Below, one piece after another: positions 1-7,266 of a stretch of DNA of 9,642 nucleotides; the stretch's first letter is position 1; each line of letters opens with the position of its first letter. The DNA comes from Tannerellaceae bacterium. GTDB taxonomy: Bacteria > Bacteroidota > Bacteroidia > Bacteroidales > Tannerellaceae. The notes below the pieces were generated by a model. That model did not search any database. It saw only the letters and a program-made list of their open reading frames with translations, and was not told the DNA's origin. Made by a program: the position numbers and the translations under genes. The DNA lies in the NCBI GenBank assembly GCA_031267205.1, contig JAIRZN010000027.1, forward strand, positions 1 to 9,642, in the 5' to 3' direction.

Positions 1-47
1 AGTCCGTTTTTTTTACCGTATAAAATAGACAATTCGACGGTCCCAGG
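1..47. other. Window-edge intergenic segment with a T8 run
   Basis: No gene is visible here. A run of eight T lies at 7-14 on the plus strand. It could be the tail of a terminator for a plus-strand transcript from outside the window, but the stem that would precede it is not in view, so no terminator is called. Confidence 0.3.
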
Positions 48-80
48 ATCGGCACGGGCTACAAGCCCGCGCCAGCGGGG
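48..80 (+). repeat. Palindromic repeat unit A, copy 1
   Basis: GC-rich hairpin unit: GGCACGGGCT (51-60), a 3-nt loop ACA, then AGCCCGCGCC (64-73), giving a 10-bp stem with a single A/C mismatch. A GC-rich tail (74-80) follows. Positions 48-76 are identical to 259-287, and an inverted copy lies at 191-226. The form is REP-like: a short extragenic palindrome repeated in both orientations. Membership of a named family cannot be assigned from sequence alone. Confidence 0.85.
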
Positions 81-100
81 TTATGCATATCATGCGCCAA

Positions 101-154
101 AACGAAGAGGGCGCCCACAAGGGACGCCCCTACATATCCCACCGGCGCGGGCTT
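101..154 (+). repeat. Inverted-repeat arm, left (unit B plus half unit A)
   Basis: This is the left arm of a roughly 54-bp imperfect inverted repeat whose right arm is 300-353. It starts with unit B, itself a hairpin: GGGCGCCC (109-116), loop ACAA, GGGACGCCC (121-129), with a bulged A. It ends with a half copy of unit A in reverse orientation (about 141-154). Most differences between the arms are single substitutions or a 1-nt indel, so they are clearly related copies. Confidence 0.8.
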
Positions 155-190
155 AATTTAAAACGTCACCTTATAATATATGTGTAGGTA

Positions 191-226
191 TCCCCGCTGG
201 CGCGGGCTTGCAGCCCGTGCCCATCG
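191..226 (-). repeat. Palindromic repeat unit A, inverted copy
   Basis: This is the reverse complement of unit A. GGCGCGGGCT (199-208), a 3-nt loop and AGCCCGTGCC (212-221) form a 10-bp stem that pairs throughout on this strand if one G-T wobble is allowed. Together with the direct copy at 259-291 it makes an inverted pair nested inside the larger 101-154 / 300-353 inverted repeat. Confidence 0.85.
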
Positions 227-258
227 CCTGCGAAATACACAAAGTGCGCAACCAAGCT

Positions 259-291
259 ATCGGCACGGGCTACAAGCCCGCGCCAGCAGGG
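259..291 (+). repeat. Palindromic repeat unit A, copy 2
   Basis: The first 29 bases are identical to 48-76. The tail differs slightly (CAGG in place of CGGG). The same hairpin is present: left stem 262-271, 3-nt loop, right stem 275-284. It forms the inner inverted pair with 191-226. Confidence 0.85.
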
Positions 292-299
292 GGCAGCGT

Positions 300-353
300 G
301 GAGCCCGCGCAAGCGGGAAATGTAGGGGCGTCCCTCGTGGCGCCCTCTTCGTT
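300..353 (-). repeat. Inverted-repeat arm, right (half unit A plus unit B)
   Basis: This is the right arm pairing with 101-154. It contains a half unit A (about 301-318) and then unit B in reverse (318-353), with hairpin halves GGGCGTCCC (326-334) and GGCGCCC (339-345). Arms and centre together span 253 bp (101-353) and could fold as one long, branched hairpin. No open reading frame of note lies inside, so if it was once a mobile unit it would be a non-autonomous, MITE-like one. That last point is inference. Confidence 0.8.
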
Positions 354-387
354 AATATAGGGGCGGCATGCCTAAAAGCCTGCCTTC

Positions 388-490
388 GCGTTTGCGTGAG
401 GGATAGTAGCGGAAAGCCCGGAACGAGCGCAGCGAGCGAGGACTTGTAGCGGATAGCCCGACCGCGCCGCAGGCGGGGGCACGCCCTGAT
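388..490. repeat. GC-rich intergenic repeat with 40-bp internal period
   Basis: Two nearly identical 15-mers, GTAGCGGAAAGCCCG (406-420) and GTAGCGGATAGCCCG (446-460), are separated by a segment rich in GAGCG/GCGAG words (421-440). The segment 465-487 is GC-rich with further short self-complementary stretches. The sequence ends about 15 bp from the ispE stop codon. It differs from units A and B, so a second or third repeat family has accumulated in the same gap. No coding potential is evident. Confidence 0.55.
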
Positions 491-501
491 TATTCTTTGT
501 T

Positions 502-1314
502 TTATTGGAGTGGTAGCCATGTTCCTCCTTTGGGGAGGTTGGGGATGGGGGCGTCGGGGTATTGGGGGGGGGTGAAAAGGGCGTAGATGGATGAGCCGGA
601 GCCTGTCATTGAGGCGTATGTTGCTCCGGCGGCGTACAGGCTTTGCTTGATGGCGGCCAGGTGTGGGTGTTGGGCGAATATGCTTTCTTCGAAGTCGTTG
701 GTTATTAGTCCGGGCCATTCGTTTATGGGGCGGCGGATGGTTTCTTTGAGTGATACGGATGGTTTTCGCGGTTTCACGGCGGCGTAGGCTTCGGCGGTGG
801 ATATGGCGATGGGTGGGGTGAGGAGGTAGAGGCGGTATGGTTTTAGCGACAGGGTTATGGGTTCGAGGATGTTTCCTGTTCCGGTGGCGAAGGCGGGGGT
901 GTTGCGGATGAAGAAGGGGGTGTCGGCGCCTGTTTGTGCGGCGAGGGCTTCGAGGTCGTCGCGTCCGAGGCCGAGTTGGCAGAAGTCGTTCAGTAGTTCG
1001 AGCATGGCGGCGGCGTCGGAGGAGCCACCTCCGAGACCTGCGCCTGCGGGTATGGCCTTGTGGAGATGTACTTCGAGTGTTGGCAGGCGGTGGTTTGTGA
1101 GGAGGCGCATGGCTTTGAGTACCATGTTGTTTTCCGGTGCGGCGTTGATGTCCAAGCCTGTTTGCGTGAATGAAAAGGCGTCGCTTCGGGTCACTTCCAG
1201 GGCGTCGCGCAGGGGGATGGGTACGAATATTGTTTCGATATTGTGGTACCCATCCTGCCGTTTGCTTACGACGTTCAGTCCGAGGTTGATCTTTGCGTTC
1301 GGGAAGCGGATCAC
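502..1314 (-). CDS. ispE: 4-diphosphocytidyl-2-C-methyl-D-erythritol kinase
   Basis: IspE is the ATP-dependent kinase that phosphorylates the 2-hydroxyl of CDP-methylerythritol in the non-mevalonate (MEP) pathway to IPP/DMAPP. It is a cytosolic GHMP-family kinase. The 270-residue product carries the N-terminal substrate-binding stretch PNAKINLGLNV (5-15, with the conserved Lys8), the glycine-rich ATP loop IPAGAGLGGGSSDAA (88-102), GADTPFF (129-135) with the expected catalytic Asp131, and the C-terminal MTGSGSS (236-242). The start is a GTG at 1312-1314 overlapping the MFS stop as GTGA. The frame stays open further upstream, but that part is an Arg-rich shadow of the transporter gene, and homologues begin at this IRFPNAKINLG segment. 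The overlap implies translational coupling. Length is close to family size. The last about 25 residues are Pro-rich and encoded over a C9 tract. Confidence 0.95.
   Translation of the reverse strand: MIRFPNAKINLGLNVVSKRQDGYHNIETIFVPIPLRDALEVTRSDAFSFTQTGLDINAAPENNMVLKAMRLLTNHRLPTLEVHLHKAIPAGAGLGGGSSDAAAMLELLNDFCQLGLGRDDLEALAAQTGADTPFFIRNTPAFATGTGNILEPITLSLKPYRLYLLTPPIAISTAEAYAAVKPRKPSVSLKETIRRPINEWPGLITNDFEESIFAQHPHLAAIKQSLYAAGATYASMTGSGSSIYALFTPPQYPDAPIPNLPKGGTWLPLQ
532..572 (+). other. G-quadruplex-like run and G9 homopolymer inside ispE
   Basis: The plus strand (template strand for ispE) has five runs of four or more G within 41 nt: 532-535, 541-544, 547-551, 556-559 and 564-572, with loops of 2 to 5 nt. 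This fits the usual G4 pattern. The last run is nine G, read as C9 in ispE across the Thr-Pro-Pro-Gln codons 248-251. It is seen directly; any structural or slippage effect is inference. Confidence 0.6.
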
Positions 1315-2669
1315 TGTTTGATATTCGGTTGTTCGAGTCCGTAGCCTTGTTTCTTGTCTTCCGCCTTGAGCAGGAGTGCGACCATTATGGCGAGTGCGCC
1401 GAATGCGGCGAAGACGAGCATGGGTATTGTGTAGTCGTAGGCTAATGTTTCGCCCGGTATGCGTGCGTAGCGGTCGATTACCCATCCGATGAGCATTGGG
1501 ACGCCCATCAGTCCCCAGTTTTGCACGTAGAAGACGAGTGAGAAGGCTGTTCCGAGTTGTTTTTGCGGTATTATTTTGGCTACTGCCGGCCACATTGCGG
1601 AGGGTACGAGTGAGAAGGCTATTCCGAGTACGACCATTACTATGGCGGCGAACCACCATTCGTTCATGACGGGCAGTGCGAAGAGGATGTGTACGGTTGT
1701 AAGCATGATGGCTCCGATGAGCATTAGTGTTGCTCCTTTGCCTATGCGGTCGTAGAGGCTGCCGAAGAGAGGTGTCAGCAGGATAGTTCCGGCGGGGAGG
1801 ATGCCCGGTATGCTGCCGGCGAGGTCTTCGGCTACTCCGTATTTGTATATCATGAGTTTTGTTGCAAACTTGAGGAAGGGGAAGACGCCGGAGTAGAAGA
1901 GTACGCAGAGTATGGCTATGAGCCAGAAGCCTTTGTTGGATATGATGAGTTTGATGTCGTTGAGTTTGAATCCCTCTTCCGGTGGGCCTGTTTCGGGGAG
2001 TGCGGCTTCGGAGGCGTCGAGTTTTTTATCCATCACTCGGTAGACGAGGAAGGATATTGCGCCGATGCATAGCAGCAGTACTCCGAGCCATATGGGTGCG
2101 GATACGGATTGGAAGTGTTTTGCGACGGGCAGGCTGTAGCTGAGGGCGAAGAATGTTCCTATGCGAGCGAGCGCTACCTGGAATCCCATGGCCAGGGCCA
2201 GTTCGTGTCCTGTGAACCACTTCACTATTATCTTGCTTACGGTTATACCTGCTATTTCGGCTCCCATTCCGAAGAGTGCGAAGCCTAATCCGGCGATGAA
2301 GACTTGCATTTTGTAGCCAGCCAGCATGCTATCGGTTGGGAAGACGCCCGATATAGCGCAGGCTTTTACGAGCGCTCCGGCTATCATGAGCGAGCATGCC
2401 ATGAGGCCGGTGAAGCGTACGCCCATCTTGTCGAGTATGATACCTCCGATGATGAGCATGAAGAAGAATACGTTGAACCATCCGTAGGCGCCTGAGAAGA
2501 AGCCGTATTCGGTGGAGGTCCAGTCGTGGGCTTGCATTAGCAAGTCTTCGAGCGGCGACATTACGTCGGTGATGAAATAGCCGCACATCATCGTGAAGGA
2601 CACGATGCATAGAGTAGCCCAGCGTGCTGTGCGTGAGTTGCTCAGTTTTTGTTTGATAATTTCCGTCAT
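1311..2669 (-). CDS. Major facilitator superfamily transporter
   Basis: A 452-residue polytopic inner-membrane transporter with about 12 hydrophobic segments split by a charged central loop (about 212-245). The classic MFS motif A appears in loop 2-3 as GIILDKMGVR (76-85) and again in the second half as GSLYDRIGKG (303-312). I chose the ATG at 2667-2669, one base after the folC stop (TAA-T-ATG). A TTG nine codons upstream would overlap folC by 26 nt and is less likely. The stop TGA overlaps the ispE GTG. The substrate cannot be read from the sequence. The overall pattern resembles broad MFS groups annotated for organic anions, sugars or dipeptides (MFSD1-like). Its place between folC and ispE gives no firm clue, although import of a folate- or isoprenoid-related compound is conceivable. 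Confidence 0.9.
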   Translation of the reverse strand: MTEIIKQKLSNSRTARWATLCIVSFTMMCGYFITDVMSPLEDLLMQAHDWTSTEYGFFSGAYGWFNVFFFMLIIGGIILDKMGVRFTGLMACSLMIAGALVKACAISGVFPTDSMLAGYKMQVFIAGLGFALFGMGAEIAGITVSKIIVKWFTGHELALAMGFQVALARIGTFFALSYSLPVAKHFQSVSAPIWLGVLLLCIGAISFLVYRVMDKKLDASEAALPETGPPEEGFKLNDIKLIISNKGFWLIAILCVLFYSGVFPFLKFATKLMIYKYGVAEDLAGSIPGILPAGTILLTPLFGSLYDRIGKGATLMLIGAIMLTTVHILFALPVMNEWWFAAIVMVVLGIAFSLVPSAMWPAVAKIIPQKQLGTAFSLVFYVQNWGLMGVPMLIGWVIDRYARIPGETLAYDYTIPMLVFAAFGALAIMVALLLKAEDKKQGYGLEQPNIKQ

Positions 2670-2670
2670 A

Positions 2671-3993
2671 TTATGGTTGTTTGTGATCGTGTTCAAATAG
2701 CGGGAGTATACCGGCTACGATGAAGTTACTTCCTCCGATGAAGAGCATGTCGTTGTCTGCGATGTTCGACATGGCGTAGTTGAGGGCGTCGCCGGGTGAG
2801 GTGAAGGCTTTGCCGTGCAGTCCGGCGGCTTTAGCTTTTTCGAGTAGCGTCAGCAGAGGCATGGCGCGTTTGGTATCGGCCTGTGTCAGCACATAGACGG
2901 CGTTGCGCGGCATGAGGGCGAGCATGGCGTCGACGTCTTTGTCGTCTGAGAAGCCGATGATCATGTAGACTGTGCCGTTGTGTTCGCGTGTGTAGGCTTC
3001 TATTCGGGGTGTGAGGTATTTCCATGCTCCGGGGTTGTGTCCCGTATCGGCTATGACGTAAGGTTTGTCGCGCAGTTTTTCCCATCGTCCGCGCAGTCCG
3101 GTGAGCGCTATGACGTTTGAGGCGCCTCGGTTTACTGTTTCCACCTTTAGTCCGGCAGGCAGCAGTTTGTCGAGTTCGCGCAAGGAGCACAGGATGGTTG
3201 CCATGTTCCTATCTTGCATTTCTCCGGTCAGTTCATAGCCTATGCATCCGAAGTTTTCCGTATCGTACAGTGTCAGGCTGCCTTCCGGTTCGAGGTAAAC
3301 GTCTTTGAGGAGTTTTTCCTTTTGTGCGAAAAATATAGGGGCGTTCATGATTGCTGCTTTCCGTCGGAAGACGTTTTCCACCGATATGCTGTCGGCTTCG
3401 CCTATGACGACAGGCGTATGCCGCTTGATTATGCCTGCCTTTTCGCCGGCTATTTTTTCGGGTGTATCGCCTAAGAATCCGGTGTGTTCGATGCTTATGT
3501 TGGTGATTATGCTCAGCACTGGGGCGATGATGTTGGTACAGTCGAGCCGTCCGCCGAGGCCGGTTTCGATCACAGCGTAGTCCACCTTCTGGTGGCGGAA
3601 GTAGTCGAAGGCCATAGCCGTTGTAATTTCGAAGAAGGAAGGTTGGAACGGTTCGAAGAAGGTGCGGTTGCGTTCGACGAAGTCAACCACATATGCTTCG
3701 TCAATAATGACGCCGTCGACCCGTATTCGTTCGCGGAAGTCCATGATATGCGGCGAGGTATACAATCCTACGTGGTAGCCTGCTTCCTGGAGGATGGCTG
3801 CCAGGGTGTGACAGACGGAGCCTTTGCCGTTGGTGCCGGCGACGTGTATGGAGCGGAATGAGCGGTGCGGATTGCCGGAATGGTTATCGAAGGCTATGCT
3901 TGTTTCAATTCCGGGCTTATAAGCGGGCGCCCCTATATGATGGTATACGGGGGCGCTGGCGTATAGGTATTCCAATGTTTCGTTGTAATTCAT
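2671..3993 (-). CDS. folC: Bifunctional folylpolyglutamate / dihydrofolate synthase
   Basis: FolC is a cytosolic Mur-ligase-type ATP enzyme that adds glutamate to dihydropteroate and then to reduced folates, retaining them in the cell. The 440-residue product has the P-loop VAGTNGKGSV (51-60), YTSPHIMDFRERI (78-90), IETGLGGRLDCTN (142-154), the Mg/ATP region SIEHTGFLGDT (167-177) and GEKAGIIK (183-190). These are followed by the Mur-ligase C-terminal domain starting near GLRGRWE (299-305), with DTGHNPGAW (316-324) in place of the more common DxAHNP form, and FSDDKD (348-353). The ATG start at 3991-3993 lies 15 nt after the YebC stop. One base separates the stop from the downstream MFS start, so these genes are almost certainly cotranscribed. 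Whether both activities are present cannot be told from sequence; single-gene bacteria usually have the bifunctional form. Confidence 0.95.
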   Translation of the reverse strand: MNYNETLEYLYASAPVYHHIGAPAYKPGIETSIAFDNHSGNPHRSFRSIHVAGTNGKGSVCHTLAAILQEAGYHVGLYTSPHIMDFRERIRVDGVIIDEAYVVDFVERNRTFFEPFQPSFFEITTAMAFDYFRHQKVDYAVIETGLGGRLDCTNIIAPVLSIITNISIEHTGFLGDTPEKIAGEKAGIIKRHTPVVIGEADSISVENVFRRKAAIMNAPIFFAQKEKLLKDVYLEPEGSLTLYDTENFGCIGYELTGEMQDRNMATILCSLRELDKLLPAGLKVETVNRGASNVIALTGLRGRWEKLRDKPYVIADTGHNPGAWKYLTPRIEAYTREHNGTVYMIIGFSDDKDVDAMLALMPRNAVYVLTQADTKRAMPLLTLLEKAKAAGLHGKAFTSPGDALNYAMSNIADNDMLFIGGSNFIVAGILPLFEHDHKQP

Positions 3994-4008
3994 AGGTAGT
4001 AGCGGGGT

Positions 4009-4737
4009 TTATTCTTCGATATCGCTTTCGCGCATGTTGTGGAAGACGTTCTGAACGTCTTCGTCCTCTTCCAGTTTCTCGATGAGCTTTTCGACGGATT
4101 CCCTCTGTTCGGGCGTTACGTCTTTGGAGTCATTGGGTATGCGCATAAACTCGGCGCTGTTGATTTCGTATCCGTTTTCTTCGAGGTATTTCTGTATGGC
4201 GGCGTTCTGCGCGAATTCGCCATAGAGGATGATTTCGTCCTCGTCTTCTTCCAGCTCGTCTACGCCGTAGTCGATCAGTTCGAGTTCCAGGTCTTCTATG
4301 AGGATACCGTCTTTACGGACGATATGGAACACGCATTTGTGCTCGAAGAGAAATTCAAGGCTACCGGAGGTACCTAAGGAGCCGCCGTGTTTGTTGAAGT
4401 AGCTGCGCACGTTGGCCACGGTGCGTGTGGTGTTGTCGGTAGCCGTTTCCACAAATATTGCGATGCCGAAGGGGCCGTAGCCTTCGTAGTTCATCTCTTT
4501 GTAGTCGGTATAGTCTTTGGATGTGGCTTTTTTGACGGCGCGTTCCACATTCTCCTTAGGCATATTTTCCTTTTTCGCCTGCTGCATCAAGACTCTCAGG
4601 CGGGGGTTGCTGTCCGGGTCGGGGCCGCCGGCTTTGGTGGCGATAGTGATTTCCTTGCCCAACTTAGTAAACACGCGCGCCATATTGCCCCAACGTTTAA
4701 ACTTCTTTGCCTTGCGATATTCGAAAGCTCTTCCCAT
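4009..4737 (-). CDS. YebC/PmpR/TACO1-family protein
   Basis: A 242-residue cytosolic protein of the YebC family. Older annotation calls these transcriptional regulators (PmpR). The mitochondrial relative TACO1 is a translational activator, and recent work places bacterial members at the ribosome. Seen here: a basic N-terminus (residues 1-20), FTKLGKEITIATKAGGPDPDSNPRLR (23-48 region), the helical KKENMPKENVERA segment, then YEGYGPFGIAIFVE and NVRSYFNKHGGSLGTSGS, all family hallmarks, and an acidic C-terminal half. The start varies from the common MAGHSKW; here it is MGRAFEYRKAKKFKRWGNMA, as in other Bacteroidota members. The leader between pheT and this gene is only 25 nt and A/T rich. The link to pheT next door fits a translation role, but that is inference. 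Confidence 0.93.
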   Translation of the reverse strand: MGRAFEYRKAKKFKRWGNMARVFTKLGKEITIATKAGGPDPDSNPRLRVLMQQAKKENMPKENVERAVKKATSKDYTDYKEMNYEGYGPFGIAIFVETATDNTTRTVANVRSYFNKHGGSLGTSGSLEFLFEHKCVFHIVRKDGILIEDLELELIDYGVDELEEDEDEIILYGEFAQNAAIQKYLEENGYEINSAEFMRIPNDSKDVTPEQRESVEKLIEKLEEDEDVQNVFHNMRESDIEE

Positions 4738-4762
4738 ATTATTCTTTATATTTTAGTTATTA

Positions 4763-7228
4763 TTATCTCAGTTGAGCGCCTAACTGCCGTTCGAGATTAG
4801 TTTGTATCCTTTTCATTGCGCCTTCGATCTGTTTGTCATTAAGCGTCTTTTCGGTATCCTGGAGATAGAAGCTCACGGCGTACGATTTTTTACCTGCCGG
4901 CAGATTGCGGCCTTCGTATACGTCAAAGAGCGTTACCTTCTTCAATAATTTACGTTCGCTTTCTACGGCTATCCTTTCTACTTCGGCAAAGGGGATATGA
5001 TTGTCCAACAGCAGCGCCAGGTCGCGCTTCACAGTCTGGAACCGGGGTATCTCGGAGAAGGTGACTTTATTCTTCCCCGTTTCCTTCATCAGCAATGTCC
5101 ATGATAGTTCGGCATAGTATACGTCCGAATCAATATCCATCATCTTCAGCAATCTGCGGTTTACTGCGCCGAACGCGCCTAAACAACGTTTCGTATTACC
5201 GCCCGTGAAGCTTATTCCGGTTGAGTATATATCGCTGTCCGTATTTGCAGCGACGAGGGTATGCATGTTGACGCCCAAGCGTGTCAGTATGTGCTCCACG
5301 TAGCTCTTGAGTTCGTACACGGAAGATTTTTCGTCCGGGTGTGCCCAGTTGTTTTCCACCCTGTTGCCGGATAGCCAGAGGCCCAGGCGGCAGTCTTCGG
5401 CAAACTCGGCGAGCGCGTCGCCATCTTTCTTTTTCGAGGCGTCGTATCCGTAGCAATTTCCAAACTCAAAGAAGCGGATGTTGGCGTTCTTGCGTTTTTC
5501 GTTATGCTCGATGCTTTCGAGTCCGCCGAAGAGCAGGCTTTGGCGCATAACGTTCAAGTCTGCGCTCAGCGCATTCTCCAGCGTCACGCACCGTGAGGGC
5601 GGATATGCAGTAAGTCCTTCGTAATAAGCCGAACGGGTTTGCGAATTGTTAAGTATCTCGTTGAATCCCGCTCCGCATAGCTGTTCGGATATGAGGTTTT
5701 GCAGCCTGTAGCTCTCATCGGCGGGCGTGCGGTAGCTGAGGTTGGAACGGACGCTTTCGCTTACTTCTACATTATTATATCCATATATGCGCAGTACGTC
5801 TTCGATCACGTCCACATCGCGCCTTACGTCTATGCGATAAACGGGGACGTGCAGCGTCAATGTGTCCTGCGTTTCGGATACTATTTCTATCTCCAGGCTG
5901 TCGAGGATATTCTTTATCGTTTCCCTCGGTATGGTTTTACCTGTGAGGCTGTCTATTTTCCTGTATGCGACTTCCACTCTACGGGGCTGAACGGGGGATG
6001 GGTATACGTCTTGCACTTCGCCCGCTATCCGTCCACCGGCTATTTCCTTTATCATGAGGGCGGCGCGTTTGAGGGCGTACATTGTCCCGTTAGGGTCCAG
6101 GCCGCGTTCAAAGCGGAAGGAGGCGTCGGTATTCAAACCGAAGCGGCGCGCTGTCTTGCGTATCCATGCAGGGTTGAAGTTGGCCGATTCGAGGAATACG
6201 TCCGCCGTCTTTTCCGTCACCCCGGAATCCAGACCGCCGAATACTCCGCCGATGCACATTCCCTCCTTCTCGTTGCATATCATCAAGTCTTTGCACGTGA
6301 GTGTGCGTTCGGCCTCGTCGAGGGTAACGAATTTTGTCCCCTCTGGCAGGGTTTTAACTATCACTCTCCCTCCCTTTATCCTGTCGGCATCGAAGGCGTG
6401 CAGGGGTTGCCCAAGCTCGTGGAGCACGAAGTTGGTTATGTCGACTACATTATTAATAGGGCGCAGCCCTATCGCCTTCAGCCTGTTCTGTAACCATGCC
6501 GGACTTTCCTCTACCTTGACGCCGCGTATGGTGACGCCCGAATAGCGCAAACATGCTTCGGTATCTTCTACCGTCACGGTTATGCCAGGAGCGTCGTCTT
6601 CTATACCGAATGCATCTACCGAAGGACGTTTCAGCGTAGCCGGCTTGCCGTTTTGCCTCAGGTAAGCGGCCAGGTCGCGAGCCACGCCGAAATGCGAGGT
6701 GGCATCCACACGGTTGGGCGTGATGTCGACTTCCAGCACGTAGTCGCTCTCCACATTATAGTAGTCCTTGACCGGCGTACCGGCGGCGACATCGTCGGGA
6801 AGCACGATTATACCTTCATGGCCGCTTCCCATGCCTATCTCATCTTCGGCGCATATCATGCCGTTGGATTCTATGCCGCGTATCTTTGATTTCTTGATGG
6901 TGAAAGACTCGTCGCCCTTATACAGCTTCGTTCCGTTGACGGCCACAATTACCGTCTGCCCTGCGGCCACATTAGGCGCTCCGCAAACTATTTGCAGCGC
7001 TTCCCCGCTCCCCGTATCGACGGTAGTGATATGCAGATGATCGGACGCGGGATGCTCTGCGCAGGTAAGTACCCGGCCTGTCACAAGGCCTTCCAATCCT
7101 CCTTTTATCGCCTGGAACTCTTCCACTCCGCCCGTTTCCAGACCGATAGAGGTCAACGCCGCCGCCACCTCGCCGGGCTGCATATCAAAATCCAGATACG
7201 TCTTCAACCAATTATAAGATATATTCAT
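4763..7228 (-). CDS. pheT: Phenylalanine--tRNA ligase beta subunit
   Basis: PheT is the large beta subunit of the alpha2-beta2 synthetase that charges tRNA-Phe. It binds tRNA and edits mischarged Tyr, while the catalytic alpha subunit (PheS) is not in this window. At 821 residues it is full length. Domains in order: EMAP-type tRNA-binding domain (about 39-153), B3/4 editing domain (about 218-395, with RPINNVVDITNFVLHELGQP at 256-275 and a Phe-rich turn FRFERGLDP at 371-379), B5 (about 410-485), a catalytic-like core (about 500-710) and the C-terminal FDX-ACB anticodon-binding domain (about 726-820, opening with FSEIPRFQTVKRDLALL). Start ATG at 7226-7228 gives the standard MNISYNWLK beginning. 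The upstream gap is 46 nt and contains a good Bacteroides-type -7 box. No T-box leader is visible. pheS and pheT being unlinked is common in Bacteroidota. Confidence 0.97.
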   Translation of the reverse strand: MNISYNWLKTYLDFDMQPGEVAAALTSIGLETGGVEEFQAIKGGLEGLVTGRVLTCAEHPASDHLHITTVDTGSGEALQIVCGAPNVAAGQTVIVAVNGTKLYKGDESFTIKKSKIRGIESNGMICAEDEIGMGSGHEGIIVLPDDVAAGTPVKDYYNVESDYVLEVDITPNRVDATSHFGVARDLAAYLRQNGKPATLKRPSVDAFGIEDDAPGITVTVEDTEACLRYSGVTIRGVKVEESPAWLQNRLKAIGLRPINNVVDITNFVLHELGQPLHAFDADRIKGGRVIVKTLPEGTKFVTLDEAERTLTCKDLMICNEKEGMCIGGVFGGLDSGVTEKTADVFLESANFNPAWIRKTARRFGLNTDASFRFERGLDPNGTMYALKRAALMIKEIAGGRIAGEVQDVYPSPVQPRRVEVAYRKIDSLTGKTIPRETIKNILDSLEIEIVSETQDTLTLHVPVYRIDVRRDVDVIEDVLRIYGYNNVEVSESVRSNLSYRTPADESYRLQNLISEQLCGAGFNEILNNSQTRSAYYEGLTAYPPSRCVTLENALSADLNVMRQSLLFGGLESIEHNEKRKNANIRFFEFGNCYGYDASKKKDGDALAEFAEDCRLGLWLSGNRVENNWAHPDEKSSVYELKSYVEHILTRLGVNMHTLVAANTDSDIYSTGISFTGGNTKRCLGAFGAVNRRLLKMMDIDSDVYYAELSWTLLMKETGKNKVTFSEIPRFQTVKRDLALLLDNHIPFAEVERIAVESERKLLKKVTLFDVYEGRNLPAGKKSYAVSFYLQDTEKTLNDKQIEGAMKRIQTNLERQLGAQLR

Positions 7229-7266
7229 ATTGCTGTTATGGGTTTCACGTTTTTTTTAATGAGCGT

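Noticed and set aside
1..14. Intrinsic terminator at the left edge
   Set aside because: Only the T8 tract is visible, and the required stem would lie outside the window.
101..353. Complete insertion sequence with terminal inverted repeats
   Set aside because: The arms resemble terminal inverted repeats, but the 145-bp interior encodes no transposase and is made of more repeat units. At most it is a non-autonomous element.
180..449. Plus-strand open frame across the repeat mosaic
   Set aside because: The product is Arg/Ala/Gly-rich low-complexity translation of palindromic repeats, with no recognisable domain.
257..718. Minus-strand open frame overlapping ispE and the repeats
   Set aside because: It is a Pro/Arg-rich frame in the wrong phase of ispE extending into repeats, typical of a GC-rich shadow.
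1315..1659. N-terminal extension of ispE (upstream open frame to 1659)
   Set aside because: It is Arg/Thr-rich shadow translation over the MFS gene with no IspE similarity. The GTG at 1312-1314 matches the family start.
2670..2696. Upstream TTG start for the MFS transporter
   Set aside because: It would overlap folC by 26 nt with a rare start codon, while an ATG lies one base after the folC stop.
4387..4800. Hydrophobic plus-strand frame antisense to the YebC-family gene
   Set aside because: The Phe/Val/Gly-rich membrane-like look is the expected antisense of an acidic/Lys-rich protein.
5699..6493. Long plus-strand open frame antisense to pheT
   Set aside because: It lies wholly within pheT, has no known motif, and its composition mirrors the antisense codons of a strongly conserved gene.
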